Part shown: piece by piece, positions 7,622 through 16,123 of the stretch
Layout of the letters: each line of letters begins with the position of its first letter
Position numbering within the stretch: the first letter of the stretch is position 1
IMG/VR virus record: IMGVR_UViG_3300035097_000009
Location: 1-39,111 of that record
Length of the DNA: 39,111 bases
Source of the DNA: a virus
Direction: 5' to 3' (one strand)
The notes under the pieces: model-generated
The model's database searches: none
Told to the model about the DNA's origin: nothing
The model's input: the letters and a program-made list of their open reading frames with translations, nothing else
Program-made: the position numbers and the translations under genes

Positions 7622-10600
7622 GCCGCCCTCGCGTTCTTCATCGCGGCCGTCAAGAGGTTCGGCAGCCGCATGGTAAAGTCGTCGCGGAGCGCCCGGATCT
7701 CCTGACGCACGTCATCGTTCGTCTGCGACTGCCCGCTGTTGATCGCGTTCAGTCCCTCGGGACCAAGGCGGCTCATGCCGAAGACCGTCACGACGCCTTC
7801 GCCCGGCGTCAGCATCGCGGGCACCGTGTCGGTTCCCATCGGCTGCCACGGTCCCTGCACGAGCGTGCCAGCAGACGCGTAGACCACGCCGCCGGTCGCC
7901 ATACCGACCACGCCGCCGGTCGCCGCGCCTTCGATCTTCGGCGCATCGCCCCAGTCCTTCCACGGCGCGTCGACCTTCGGCGTCTTGATTTTATCCAACG
8001 CCGTGTTGACGCCCGCCGCCGCCGATTCGGCCGACGCAGGCAGCTTGACGCCGAAGACGACGGCCAGTCCCTCGACGGCCGTCGTGATGCGCAGCGTCGC
8101 GTCGAGCATCTGCTGCGTAGTGGACTTGTGCTTCTCGCCGACGAGTCCCGACGCCTCGGCTTCGTCGAGCAACGCCTGCGTCGAGTCGTCGAGCGTGTAG
8201 TGGAACTGCTTCTGCTCCTCCCACAGACGCTGCAGGGACGGCTGCATCGCGACCATCACGTCGCCGCCGTCCTTGCCTTGCTTGACGAGACTGTTGAAGG
8301 TCTGCGAAATCTGTCCGCCGAGTCCGGTGAACGTCTCCTGGTTCAACTTGCCCATGTTGCTCAGCGCCACCATGCCGAGCGACAGGGAGTTCACGGATGT
8401 GAGAGCAGGTCCGGCGATCGCGTCCTTCGCGAGCGCGATCTGACCTTTGATGAGGTCGAACGCAGCGCCACCTTCGAAGCCGGTCTGCTGCAAGATCGAA
8501 TCGAGGTTCGTGACGGCCGGAGCGATCGCCTTGATCGCATCGTTGAACGACGCGCCTCCCGCGATCATGCCGTCGAAGCTACCGACGATACCAGCTGCCA
8601 TCGCCGTGGCAGCGCCCTGACTCGCGACGCCGGTCGCATCGATGATGCCGCGCTGCGTCGCGATGTCTGCCGTGACGGTCGCGATCTGCGCCTGCAGCGA
8701 CTTCTGTTGGTCGCCGGTCGCCGTCGTGAGCTGCTCTGTTAGAGTCTTGAGCTGCGTCTGGTCAGTATCGAGCGTCTTGTAGGCCGATGACGTCACGCCG
8801 AGCGCGTCGGCGAACGCCGTCGCACCTGCGGCGCCCTGCTGCCCGAGGTATTCGGCGATGGCCTTCGACTGCGTGCCGAACTGGTCGTTCAATGCGATCA
8901 TCTCGACCATCTTCGCATCGAGCACGCCGACGTTGCTGGTCGCTGCCTTCGTGAACGTCTGCCAGTTCTCGTCGAGGATCTTCGCGGTCTGCGCGATGTC
9001 GAGCTGTCCACGACCGTTGAGGACGAACACGTCGCGCAGCCTGCCTTCGAGCTGCGAGAGGTTCTTGTCGGTCAGGCCGCCTGCCTGCTGGACGATCTTC
9101 GCCAGCGCGTCGTACTCGGCAGCCATGCGGTCGCCGTGGAATAGTTCTTTCGCGTTCTTCGCGATCTCCTTCGCCAGCTCGCCGGAAATCTTCACGCCGA
9201 AGTCGCGTCCAACCTCCTCCGACGCCTTCGCCCACTGCGGCTTACCGCGCACGATGCCGACGATGAGACCTGCCGCTGCGCCGATGGCCATGCCCCAGGG
9301 ACCGAACATCGCGCCAGCCTGCGCGCCTGCCATCGCACCGCTGAGCGCGTTGCCTGCCGCACTCGCATGCGACTCGGTCGCGGACCACACGTTCTGCGCG
9401 CCGTTGACGATGGCTGCCGCGCTCGCGACGCCTGCAGCCGCTTTGTCGGTAGCAGAAGCTTGCGAGGAGAACAACGCGCTGGCGATGCCAGCCGACCCGC
9501 CCCACTTCTCGTTCGCCTTCTGCGCGGCGCTCAGACCGACGACGATGTTCCCGGCACCCTTCATCATGTCGCCGAGCGATCCGCCTGCGATCTGACCGAG
9601 TTGCGCGAACGCGTTCGCGAGGTCCGCAAGCGCCTGCTCGGAGCGCTTCGCCCACTCCTGCGTGTACTGGTCCGTCTCGTCGATGTCCCGCTGAATTTTG
9701 TCCCACTCGATCGCGTCGATGGCCGAATTGGCTGCCCGCGTGTCGAGGTCGAACGACGCCTTCCAATCGCCGCCCTTGGTTTCAAGCGCGAGCTTCTGAT
9801 CAGCGAGGTGCTGCATCACCGCGCGCTTCTGGAAATCGTAAGACGACAGCGTGCGTCGTGCGATCTCGTCGTCGTATCCGCGTTGAGACGCAAGGCGGTC
9901 CGCATAGTTCGTCGCTTCGATCTTCATCAGCGCAACGCCGCGATCGTTCGCCAACTTGCGAAGCTCCTGACCGTGCTTCGCCTCGGCCTCGGCGAGCTTG
10001 TTCGCTGACTCTGCCGCCAGCTTCGACGTCGCGATTTCCTCCTTCAGCAAGGTGTCGATAGCCGCGACCTGCTCGGCGGTCGCTCGGTAGACCGTCGCGA
10101 GCGTCGACTGCGAGATGCCGCGCTTCAAGTCCCACTTGATGCCCTCGACCGTGTCAGACGATAGCTGGTCGTAGATGCTTCCGGCGACGGAGCTGTACTC
10201 CTTCCACGCGGCAGCGCTTTTCTTCGCCGCTTCGTCGGCCGCTTTCGACGTGTCAACCATGTTGCCTTGCACGCGAACGTGCGCCTTGCCGTGCTCGTCG
10301 ACGGTCTTGGAACTTTCGGTCGTCGCCTTCGAGGCAACGATCATCTTGTCGCGCACGTTGAGCAGCGTACCGCCGACCGCGTCGAGCGTCTTGTCGAAGG
10401 CCGAGTTGCCGACGATGCCCCTCGCAGCCTCCTGCACCTGCGCGTCCATACCCTTCGACAGCGCCCACATGTTGTCGGCCGCGTTCTTCGCTTCGATGGC
10501 CATGCGTCGCGTGCCGTCCGACGCGCCTGGAAGGTACGTGGCGCCCTTCGCGATGGCTGCATACGCAGAGGTCGCGGCAGCCGCCATGACGATCAGGCCA

Positions 10601-11544
10601 GTCTCGACGCCAAGCACGACGGACTTCACCAGGCTGAACGCCACGTTGACGACGCGCGCTGCTTCGACCGTGCCGATGCCGAAATCGACGATGATGATCG
10701 CCGCTTTGTTGATCCCGACGACGATCGCGTCGATGTTACTCTTGCTCGTGCCGCCGAACGCAACCTGGAACGCCTCGCCGATGCCTTCCAGGGCCGCCGC
10801 CAGCACCGGCGACTTCGCGACCTGCTGCGACAGGCTGTCGAGGAAGTTCTTGCCCTGCGCGACGACGTATTCCAACTGCTCGCCGAAGTCGCGATGCTGA
10901 GCGCCTGCGTCTTTCACCGCTGCGTTCAGCATGCCCATGATCGCCATTCGCTTCGCTTCAACCTTGCCAGTCTCGGACAATTCGTCCTTCGAGATGCCGA
11001 GCGAGTGCGCGTAGTCTCCCTCGGCGTCCTTGACGTCGATGACGCCGAGCGCCATCGAGAGCGCTCGCGTCCGGCCCGTCACCATCGCGTCGGAGACGAG
11101 GTCCATCATCTCCTTCGTGCCGCCGAGTCCGCGATTCTGCAGCACGAACGCCGCCGACCCGAGCGTCTCGAAGTCTTTCGCGTTGAGGTTGACGCCTGCC
11201 GAAAGCAAGTGTGTCGCGTTCTTCATCAACATGAAGTCATCGACGGTGCCGAGCGTGCCTTTTTGCAAACTGTGAAGTATCGCATCAGCGTTCTCGGCGC
11301 TTCCAGCGAAGTGTTCGAGAGAGTCCGCCACGTCGTTGACGTCTGCTCCACGGTTGCCGAGCGCGGAAATCGCGCCGACCATCGCGCCGATGGCAGCGAC
11401 GCCAGCGCCGATGCCGATCGCCACGCCGCCGAGCGCCCCCTCGAAACTGTCGGCAAACTTCTGGACCTGCTGCGTCGCGATGTTCAGGCCAGACGACAGT
11501 TGATCGTCGATGGAGATTTGTCCGGTGAGACCGCCTATGTCCAT
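7618..11544 (-). CDS. Tail tape measure protein
   Basis: At 1308 aa this is the longest gene in the window. It sets tail length; by the usual ~0.15 nm per residue the tail would be near 0.2 micrometre. Features seen: an N-terminal hydrophobic segment at about residues 37-62 (GVAIGIGAGVAAIGAMVG), a second hydrophobic region at about 270-340, a third around 740-770 (GMAIGAAAGLIVGIVRG), long Ala/Lys/Glu-rich helices, and the family-typical C-terminal GTDTVPAMLTPGEGVV. No lysozyme or peptidase domain is evident. It follows the G/GT frameshift gene by 4 bases. ATG 11544 is preceded by AAGG at a suitable distance. Confidence 0.93.
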   Translation of the reverse strand: MDIGGLTGQISIDDQLSSGLNIATQQVQKFADSFEGALGGVAIGIGAGVAAIGAMVGAISALGNRGADVNDVADSLEHFAGSAENADAILHSLQKGTLGTVDDFMLMKNATHLLSAGVNLNAKDFETLGSAAFVLQNRGLGGTKEMMDLVSDAMVTGRTRALSMALGVIDVKDAEGDYAHSLGISKDELSETGKVEAKRMAIMGMLNAAVKDAGAQHRDFGEQLEYVVAQGKNFLDSLSQQVAKSPVLAAALEGIGEAFQVAFGGTSKSNIDAIVVGINKAAIIIVDFGIGTVEAARVVNVAFSLVKSVVLGVETGLIVMAAAATSAYAAIAKGATYLPGASDGTRRMAIEAKNAADNMWALSKGMDAQVQEAARGIVGNSAFDKTLDAVGGTLLNVRDKMIVASKATTESSKTVDEHGKAHVRVQGNMVDTSKAADEAAKKSAAAWKEYSSVAGSIYDQLSSDTVEGIKWDLKRGISQSTLATVYRATAEQVAAIDTLLKEEIATSKLAAESANKLAEAEAKHGQELRKLANDRGVALMKIEATNYADRLASQRGYDDEIARRTLSSYDFQKRAVMQHLADQKLALETKGGDWKASFDLDTRAANSAIDAIEWDKIQRDIDETDQYTQEWAKRSEQALADLANAFAQLGQIAGGSLGDMMKGAGNIVVGLSAAQKANEKWGGSAGIASALFSSQASATDKAAAGVASAAAIVNGAQNVWSATESHASAAGNALSGAMAGAQAGAMFGPWGMAIGAAAGLIVGIVRGKPQWAKASEEVGRDFGVKISGELAKEIAKNAKELFHGDRMAAEYDALAKIVQQAGGLTDKNLSQLEGRLRDVFVLNGRGQLDIAQTAKILDENWQTFTKAATSNVGVLDAKMVEMIALNDQFGTQSKAIAEYLGQQGAAGATAFADALGVTSSAYKTLDTDQTQLKTLTEQLTTATGDQQKSLQAQIATVTADIATQRGIIDATGVASQGAATAMAAGIVGSFDGMIAGGASFNDAIKAIAPAVTNLDSILQQTGFEGGAAFDLIKGQIALAKDAIAGPALTSVNSLSLGMVALSNMGKLNQETFTGLGGQISQTFNSLVKQGKDGGDVMVAMQPSLQRLWEEQKQFHYTLDDSTQALLDEAEASGLVGEKHKSTTQQMLDATLRITTAVEGLAVVFGVKLPASAESAAAGVNTALDKIKTPKVDAPWKDWGDAPKIEGAATGGVVGMATGGVVYASAGTLVQGPWQPMGTDTVPAMLTPGEGVVTVFGMSRLGPEGLNAINSGQSQTNDDVRQEIRALRDDFTMRLPNLLTAAMKNARAA

Positions 11545-11548
11545 CTTG

Positions 11549-12279
11549 TCAACCTTGATTCAGCCCGAGAAGCATCATCGCCTTCTGGTGCTGCCACGAC
11601 GTCACCGGCACGCTCGCCTGCTTCGACTCGAACTTCAGCAGGAAATGCTCGACGCTCTTGCGATGCTTCTGCGGCACCGCCACGTTGTGAATCATCTCTC
11701 GCACCGACGCGACGAGCAGGTCGATGCGCTGGTCGAGCGAAGGTTCGAGCGCATAGTACGCCTCCCACCAAAGCAGGTCGCGCGCCGTCATGCCTCGCAG
11801 CATCTGGCGCACGTTCACCGTGTGTCCGACTTCGCGCGCAAGTCGATACGCGAACCGTAGATGCGAGTTGCGCGCTAATCGTTTTTTGTCTCGGAGCCTT
11901 TCGTCTTCAGGCCGTTCAGCTTGACGATCGCGCCGACGACCTTCTCGGTCTGCGCCACCGATTTCTTCTTGTAGATCTCGAGGTGCTTGTCGTTGCCGGT
12001 GCGCGGGTGCAGACCCTTGTGCAACGCTCCGTCGGTTCCGCTGCATGCAGGGCAACCGGACAACGATCCGCACATGCTGTCGACGATCAATCGCAACCCG
12101 GCGGTGCGCTTGGCTGGTCCTTCGTTCGCTTCCTGCCACTCGATGAAGTCGTCGGCCGTCAGACTGCCAGCGAGGAAGATGCCGCCCCACACTTCGATCT
12201 CGAAGTACTCCTCGTCTTTGGCCGTGTTGACTTCATCGATCGACAGGAATTTCTTTGTGCCGTTGCTCTGTTCGTCCAT
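11549..12279 (-). CDS. Tail assembly chaperone fusion (GT-type) made by -1 frameshift
   Basis: This is the predicted product of programmed -1 frameshifting: the first 133 residues come from the G-like frame, then 110 residues from the overlapping frame, about 243 aa in total. The extension begins RLARNSHLRFAYRL just after the slippery A_AAA_AAC and includes MTARDLLWWEAYYAL, the W-W-E-A-Y pattern of GT/DUF4035-like tails. In lambda, G and GT wrap and recruit the tape measure before tail-tube polymerisation. The second frame has no convincing start of its own. Its stop is 4 bases from the tape measure start. Confidence 0.87.
11875..12279 (-). CDS. Tail assembly chaperone (G-type, unshifted)
   Basis: This 134-aa protein starts MDEQSNGTKKFLSIDEVN from ATG 12279, with a GGGGAG site upstream. 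The middle (EVWGGIFLAGSLTADDFIEW) is the chaperone core typical of lambda-G-like proteins lying between tail tube and tape measure. It contains a C-x2-C pair (SGCPACSG). The C-terminus is Lys-rich and ends GSETKND at a TAG that overlaps the slippery heptamer. Unshifted translation gives this shorter product in excess of the fusion. It shares its 5' part with the GT fusion. Confidence 0.87.
   Translation of the reverse strand: MDEQSNGTKKFLSIDEVNTAKDEEYFEIEVWGGIFLAGSLTADDFIEWQEANEGPAKRTAGLRLIVDSMCGSLSGCPACSGTDGALHKGLHPRTGNDKHLEIYKKKSVAQTEKVVGAIVKLNGLKTKGSETKND
11881..11887 (-). promoter_or_regulatory. Programmed -1 frameshift site A_AAA_AAC
   Basis: Read on the minus strand, the zero-frame codons are ACA AAA AAC GAT TAG. 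The heptamer A AAA AAC is a canonical X_XXY_YYZ slippery sequence, 4 codons or fewer from the zero-frame stop. After a one-base backward slip the next codons are CGA TTA GCG CGC, which enter the long second frame. The position between G and the tape measure is exactly where lambda-like phages shift. Confidence 0.88.
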
Positions 12280-12376
12280 GACTCACTCTCCCCACGCAAG
12301 CTGAATTTCGCCGGTTTCATCGTACGTTGCACCTGGGAAACCGGCAAAGTCAGGTGCAACGCTGCGTGGGGCAGTT

Positions 12377-12820
12377 CTACGCGCCGAGGGTCGTGCCGTT
12401 GTAGTTATACACGCCGCTGAAGCGGATCGTGTAGTCCACCGACAACTTGCCGTCGACGGGCGCTGAGATGTCTCCGATGGCCTGGATCTGCCCGCTCGAA
12501 ATGATGTAGGTGCCGTCCGGGTAGGTCGACTTCCACCCGGTCATCGTGTTCGCGTTGAACAGCTTCTGCAGGCCGGTCAGGTGGTCCTGCGTCGCGTTCG
12601 ATGGGATGAAGTTCAGCGCGACCTTGAGCGGACTGCGCCGCATCAGGCCGGACACGACGTAGCTGTCGATATTCTCCAGCTGCGTCGAGGAGTCGCTCTC
12701 CGTGCGCGAACGTCCTGGAATGGTGATGTCGCCCTGCTCAGCGATGTCAGTCCACACGCCTCCAGGTATGAGCTGCACCGCAACAACAGTGTGATGCGAA
12801 GAAAGCGCGTTCACTGACAT
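12377..12820 (-). CDS. Major tail tube protein
   Basis: This 147-aa protein starts at ATG 12820 behind a strong AAAAAGGAGAG ribosome binding site, as expected for an abundant structural protein. The sequence is beta-rich: GVWTDIAEQGDITIPGRS, RRSPLKVALNFIPSNATQ, GWKSTYPDGTYIISSGQI and a final VDYTIRFSGVYNYNGTTLGA. The motif run of an I-PG-R start, a DG-Y-I strand and a terminal V-Y-T-I-R-F-S-G strand is typical of lambda gpV/HK97-like tube subunits. It lies between the terminator-like gene and the G/GT chaperones, the standard order. Confidence 0.87.
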   Translation of the reverse strand: MSVNALSSHHTVVAVQLIPGGVWTDIAEQGDITIPGRSRTESDSSTQLENIDSYVVSGLMRRSPLKVALNFIPSNATQDHLTGLQKLFNANTMTGWKSTYPDGTYIISSGQIQAIGDISAPVDGKLSVDYTIRFSGVYNYNGTTLGA

Positions 12821-12823
12821 GGC

Positions 12824-12889
12824 TCACTCTCCTTTTTGCTGCGAGTTAATCGGCGTCGGCAACCCTTCGCCGACATACTCGAATCTCAT
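12824..12889 (-). CDS. Possible 21-residue microprotein ahead of the tail tube gene
   Basis: ATG 12889 overlaps the stop of the preceding gene as ATGA and encodes MRFEYVGEGLPTPINSQQKG plus a final Glu. Its last codons contain the tail tube gene's AGGAGAG ribosome binding site, and its TGA ends 3 bases before that start codon. It may be a real micro-gene, a leader that couples translation, or chance. The composition looks protein-like. Confidence 0.35.
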   Translation of the reverse strand: MRFEYVGEGLPTPINSQQKGE

Positions 12890-13284
12890 GACGGCCTCTT
12901 AAACGCCGAGATGTTGAACCCAGATCTCGGACGGCTCGACCCATCGAGCGGGAAGTCGAACACCTGCTGGTCGGCGATGATCTTCAGGTACCAACAGGTG
13001 CCGAGCGTCGTGTTGCGCACGCGCTTCAGCGAATCGCGAATCGCTTCGGCCTTCGCCTCGGCGACCGCTCGCGTGCTGGCCGTGACGATGATCTGCGCGC
13101 TCGGCCTCGCGTATCCATCGAGGTCGTTATGCGTCAGCTCGTCGCCGCTGCCGCCGGTCGTCGTCAACAGCGTGAACGGACCCGGACCTGCAGGAATGAC
13201 GACAGACGGACCGACGAAGAAGTTCGTCGACGTCACGAGTCCGTCGGCGATGAGCTTGTTCATGACTTCGACGGCGAAGCTCAT
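12886..13284 (-). CDS. Tail terminator/minor capsid-like connector protein
   Basis: This 132-aa protein starts MSFAVEVMNKLIADGLVTST and carries PAGPGPFTLLTTTGGSGDE, then ARPSAQIIVTASTRAVAEAK. These are the strand-helix elements of small phage proteins assigned as tail terminator or Minor_capsid_3-like. Its ATGA overlap with the HK97 gp10-like gene upstream and the tail tube gene downstream give the canonical order of neck protein, terminator, tube. The assignment is by pattern and order; no search was possible. Confidence 0.75.
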   Translation of the reverse strand: MSFAVEVMNKLIADGLVTSTNFFVGPSVVIPAGPGPFTLLTTTGGSGDELTHNDLDGYARPSAQIIVTASTRAVAEAKAEAIRDSLKRVRNTTLGTCWYLKIIADQQVFDFPLDGSSRPRSGFNISAFKRPS

Positions 13285-13658
13285 TTGTCCTTCAACTTGA
13301 TGCGTGCCGCGATGCGATCCCTCATGTGCGGCGCGCTCTCTTTGATCACCGATTCGAGATACTTCGCCTGCCCGTTCGGGTGGTGCGCTTCGAGATCCTC
13401 GTGCACGATCACCGCGTACTGCTCCGCAGCGCCGCCGTAGGCCATCGTCACCGAGATGTTCCTGCCGCTGCGCTGCGGCTCCATGACGAAGCCGCTCGCG
13501 CGAAGCGTGCCCGTGTCGACCGGCACGCGGCGCTTCGACTCAGTCATCTCGATCTGCGCCTCTTGATAGAGCGCCTTCGAGACGTCGTCGGGAAACTTCG
13601 CGGCGATGGCGCGCAGTTTCCCGGTCATCTCCGCAACGCCTGTCATCTTAAACGGCAC
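13281..13658 (-). CDS. HK97 gp10-like neck/tail-joining protein
   Basis: This 125-aa protein starts at GTG 13658. It shows the HK97-gp10 pattern: an N-terminal amphipathic helix region (MTGKLRAIAAKFPDDVSKAL), then RRVPVDTGTLRASGFV, which is the hallmark P-V-D-T-G-x-L-R-x-S motif, then a C-terminal EHHP-like LEAHHPNGQAKYLESVI and a closing basic helix. Such proteins sit at the head-tail junction. Here it is separated from the other connectors by the 6.5-kb glycosylation island; its start overlaps the end of the GT-B gene by 11 bases. Confidence 0.9.
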   Translation of the reverse strand: MPFKMTGVAEMTGKLRAIAAKFPDDVSKALYQEAQIEMTESKRRVPVDTGTLRASGFVMEPQRSGRNISVTMAYGGAAEQYAVIVHEDLEAHHPNGQAKYLESVIKESAPHMRDRIAARIKLKDK

Positions 13659-14910
13659 GCGTCGCCTCTCGATCGCTCATAATGAATCGTGGAAGGGCGT
13701 CCGCGTGCGTCGTCACGTCGAGCATGTCGACGCCGAGAACCGCAGCGACGATCTTCGCGAACTCGGTGCCGACGTGCTCCCACCGATGCTCCGGCTTTGA
13801 CGCGAGCTTGACGCCTGCGTCGGACAGCGCTTTCCACGAATGCTTCTCAAGATACAAGCGATTCAGCGCCTCCTTGACCTCAGGTCCGACTACGCCGCCG
13901 ACCGTGTTGATCTGCGGCGCGACGGCGATAGAGATGCACTCGGCGAGCCACGCTGCATCGACGGCCCATTCGGCGTAGGCCGACCACTTCGGCACGACGC
14001 ACGGCGTGCCGCAGGCCATCGCCTCCATCGCGGGAAGGCCCCACCCTTCACCGACCGTCGTCGAGAGATAGACGTCGATGAAGTTGTAGACCTTGGCCAT
14101 CGTGCCTTCGTCGACGCCATAGCGGGGGTTCACGTCCGGCAGGAGCACGCGGCCTTGCACGCCGAAGTACTTCGCGAGCATCTTGATGTCGAACGCCTGG
14201 TCACCGGTCGGCGCGCACTGCATCCAGAGCACCGCGTTCTTGACGTTCTTGTACTGCACCCACTCCGCGAAATACTGAATCGTCAAGTCCAATCGCTTGC
14301 GCGGCTGATTGCGCCCGATGCAGCCGACGATGAACGCGTCGTCGTCGAACCCGTAGGCGCGCAGCACCGGACCTATCGCATTGCTGCGAACCGCGACGCG
14401 GTCCATCGGATGATAGACGTCGAGATCGACGCCGAGCGGAACGACCGACGACGAACCCTTCCAGCCGCCAACGCGCGCTTCTTCAGCGCCGAACTGCGTC
14501 CAGAAGATCGCGTGCGACAGACCAGGATGCACGTCGGATGGCCCGAGCTTGTCGCCTTGGCAGTTCTTGCCGTCCACCGCGACGACGCCGACGACTGGGA
14601 TGTCCGGATAATCGGCCAACCGTTCGAGGTATTGCGGGAAGTTCCACGGATCCTGCTGAATGACGATGAGGTCCGGCTGCACTTGCTTAACGATGTTCGC
14701 GACGCGCCCGATGCCGAACGGGTCGCCGCCTGGCCAGCACGTATAGATCGGATAGAGCTTGTCGTATTCGTTCGGGTCGCCGGTGTGGTGCATGCCGAGA
14801 ACGTGCACGTCGCATCCTGCCGCCAGCAGACCCGCGCAATAGGCGTGCGTCGCCTTCGCGAACCCAGTGCTCACGACCGCGTCGCCGACGAACAGCACGC
14901 GCTTCTTCAC
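13648..14910 (-). CDS. GT-B glycosyltransferase (GT4-like)
   Basis: This 420-aa enzyme starts at GTG 14910 (GTGA overlap). N-terminal half: KKRVLFVGDAVVSTGFAKAT, a Rossmann-like acceptor domain. C-terminal half: VGCIGRNQPRKRLDLTIQYF (start of the donor-binding domain) and then GEGWGLPAMEAMACGTPCVV, the E-x7-E region that binds the nucleotide-sugar donor in GT4 retaining enzymes. The length is normal for the family. It is the last gene of the island and the only GT-B fold; the four others look GT-A. It probably adds a sugar to a growing glycan in the cytoplasm. Confidence 0.9.
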   Translation of the reverse strand: MKKRVLFVGDAVVSTGFAKATHAYCAGLLAAGCDVHVLGMHHTGDPNEYDKLYPIYTCWPGGDPFGIGRVANIVKQVQPDLIVIQQDPWNFPQYLERLADYPDIPVVGVVAVDGKNCQGDKLGPSDVHPGLSHAIFWTQFGAEEARVGGWKGSSSVVPLGVDLDVYHPMDRVAVRSNAIGPVLRAYGFDDDAFIVGCIGRNQPRKRLDLTIQYFAEWVQYKNVKNAVLWMQCAPTGDQAFDIKMLAKYFGVQGRVLLPDVNPRYGVDEGTMAKVYNFIDVYLSTTVGEGWGLPAMEAMACGTPCVVPKWSAYAEWAVDAAWLAECISIAVAPQINTVGGVVGPEVKEALNRLYLEKHSWKALSDAGVKLASKPEHRWEHVGTEFAKIVAAVLGVDMLDVTTHADALPRFIMSDREATRAV

Positions 14911-15461
14911 GCAACCTCCGGGCGAATCAAGGCGATGACTTCGGGTCGCCACGCAATCTCGTGCGGCTCCCACTTCATCCTAAACATGTAATCGCAGTCG
15001 CCGCCGACGTTCGGACCCCACAAGCCGATGCGCTCGGGCACGTTCGGCACGAAGACCATCGGCGTGCCGACGTTCCCGCACCGAATCTCGGGCTCCCGCC
15101 AGAGCGTCAAGCCGCCGATGTAGTGATACGACATGCGGAAGATCGACGGGCATCCGTTCATGACCGACTCGAACAGCTCACGCGTGCCCGGCACGTAGGC
15201 GTCGTCGTCGTCCATGAACGACAGATAGTCGCCCTTCGCGAAAGGCGTCACGTAGTTGCGCTCGGTGCTGCCCCAGTCGTTGCCGGGTGCGCAGCTCAAA
15301 AAATGCATCTCTGGCCGCTGGTCGAGGAGCGGACGAACGTGGAAGAGCAACGATGGGTCGCCGACGAGCAAGATCTCGTCGCCGGGACGCGTCTCGATGG
15401 ACGCGATCGTGCGCGGAAGCGTCGGTCGACCGATCGTCGGAACGATGTAGCTCACGTTCAC
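14907..15461 (-). CDS. GT-A glycosyltransferase (family 2-like), short
   Basis: This 184-aa protein starts at GTG 15461, with GTGA overlap. It begins NVSYIVPTIGRPTLPRTIAS, the nucleotide-binding start of GT2 enzymes, and carries GDYLSFMDDDDAYVPGTREL with the DxD-type metal and donor site. WRPEVIALIRPEVA ends the protein. At 184 residues it is close to the minimal GT-A core and lacks extra acceptor domains or membrane helices. It lies between another GT-A gene and the GT-B gene and probably acts in the same soluble pathway. Confidence 0.85.
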   Translation of the reverse strand: MNVSYIVPTIGRPTLPRTIASIETRPGDEILLVGDPSLLFHVRPLLDQRPEMHFLSCAPGNDWGSTERNYVTPFAKGDYLSFMDDDDAYVPGTRELFESVMNGCPSIFRMSYHYIGGLTLWREPEIRCGNVGTPMVFVPNVPERIGLWGPNVGGDCDYMFRMKWEPHEIAWRPEVIALIRPEVA

Positions 15462-16123
15462 CGCTGCCTCACCATCTCGATAGGGTGCCCGAGCGTCGCC
15501 TGCAGTCCGCCAGGCATGCGTCCCCACTTGGTGATGAAGTTCTCCTGCGCGATGAGGAACTTGCGATTGTGCTCGGCGTGCTCGGAGGGTGAATACATGC
15601 TCGGCGTCGCGCTGCCGACGTGCTTCACGCCGCAATCAATCGCCATTCGAACGGCACCGACGAGCGCGATGCGTTCGGCGTAGTCGCAATCCTCGAAATA
15701 CGCGTAGCCGGGCGATATGGTCTCGTCGAAGACGCCGACCTTCGCGACGCAACTGTCGCGCAGCAGGAAGCAGGAGCACATGTTGATGCCGACGTGCTCG
15801 ATGAGGTCTCCCTCGGTGTTCAAGAACGCTTCGAGCGAGTTCGGAGCGAACGTGATGTCGTCGTTCGTGATCAAGCGCGCGTCGCTCGTCTGCTCGATGA
15901 ACCAGTTCCACGACTCCGCGAGTCCCATCGGCTCATATGGCATTTCGACGAGCACTTCTACAGGCGCTGCCTGAATCGCCTTGGTCACTCGTTTAAGATC
16001 TCGTCCGTTGTCGATGATGAGCACGCGCTCCGGTTGCACCGTACTCGCTCGCAGCGACTCCAGCATGTCGCGAAGAAGATCGTACCGTTTGAGCACCGGA
16101 ACGCAGACGCTAACGCCCGACAT
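15458..16123 (-). CDS. GT-A glycosyltransferase (family 2-like)
   Basis: This 221-aa protein starts SGVSVCVPVLKRYDLLRDML after ATG 16123, and VLIIDNGRD follows as the second strand of the nucleotide fold. ARLITNDDITFAPNSLEAF supplies the acidic pair. A segment with CSCFLLRDSCVAKVGVFDET and YFEDCDYAERI matches the acceptor side seen in GT2 enzymes of the rhamnosyl- or galactofuranosyl-transferase type, where the E-D-x-D-Y stretch carries the catalytic base. The gene overlaps its upstream neighbour by 14 bases. Confidence 0.88.
   Translation of the reverse strand: MSGVSVCVPVLKRYDLLRDMLESLRASTVQPERVLIIDNGRDLKRVTKAIQAAPVEVLVEMPYEPMGLAESWNWFIEQTSDARLITNDDITFAPNSLEAFLNTEGDLIEHVGINMCSCFLLRDSCVAKVGVFDETISPGYAYFEDCDYAERIALVGAVRMAIDCGVKHVGSATPSMYSPSEHAEHNRKFLIAQENFITKWGRMPGGLQATLGHPIEMVRQR

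Noticed and set aside
6062-7705. A long plus-strand open frame opposite the tail hub gene
   Set aside because: Arg- and Val-rich with no recognisable domain; antisense shadow of a GC-rich gene.
10267-12420. A long plus-strand open frame opposite the tape measure and chaperone genes
   Set aside because: Arg/Ala/Asp-rich composition typical of GC-rich antisense; the minus strand carries the recognisable proteins.
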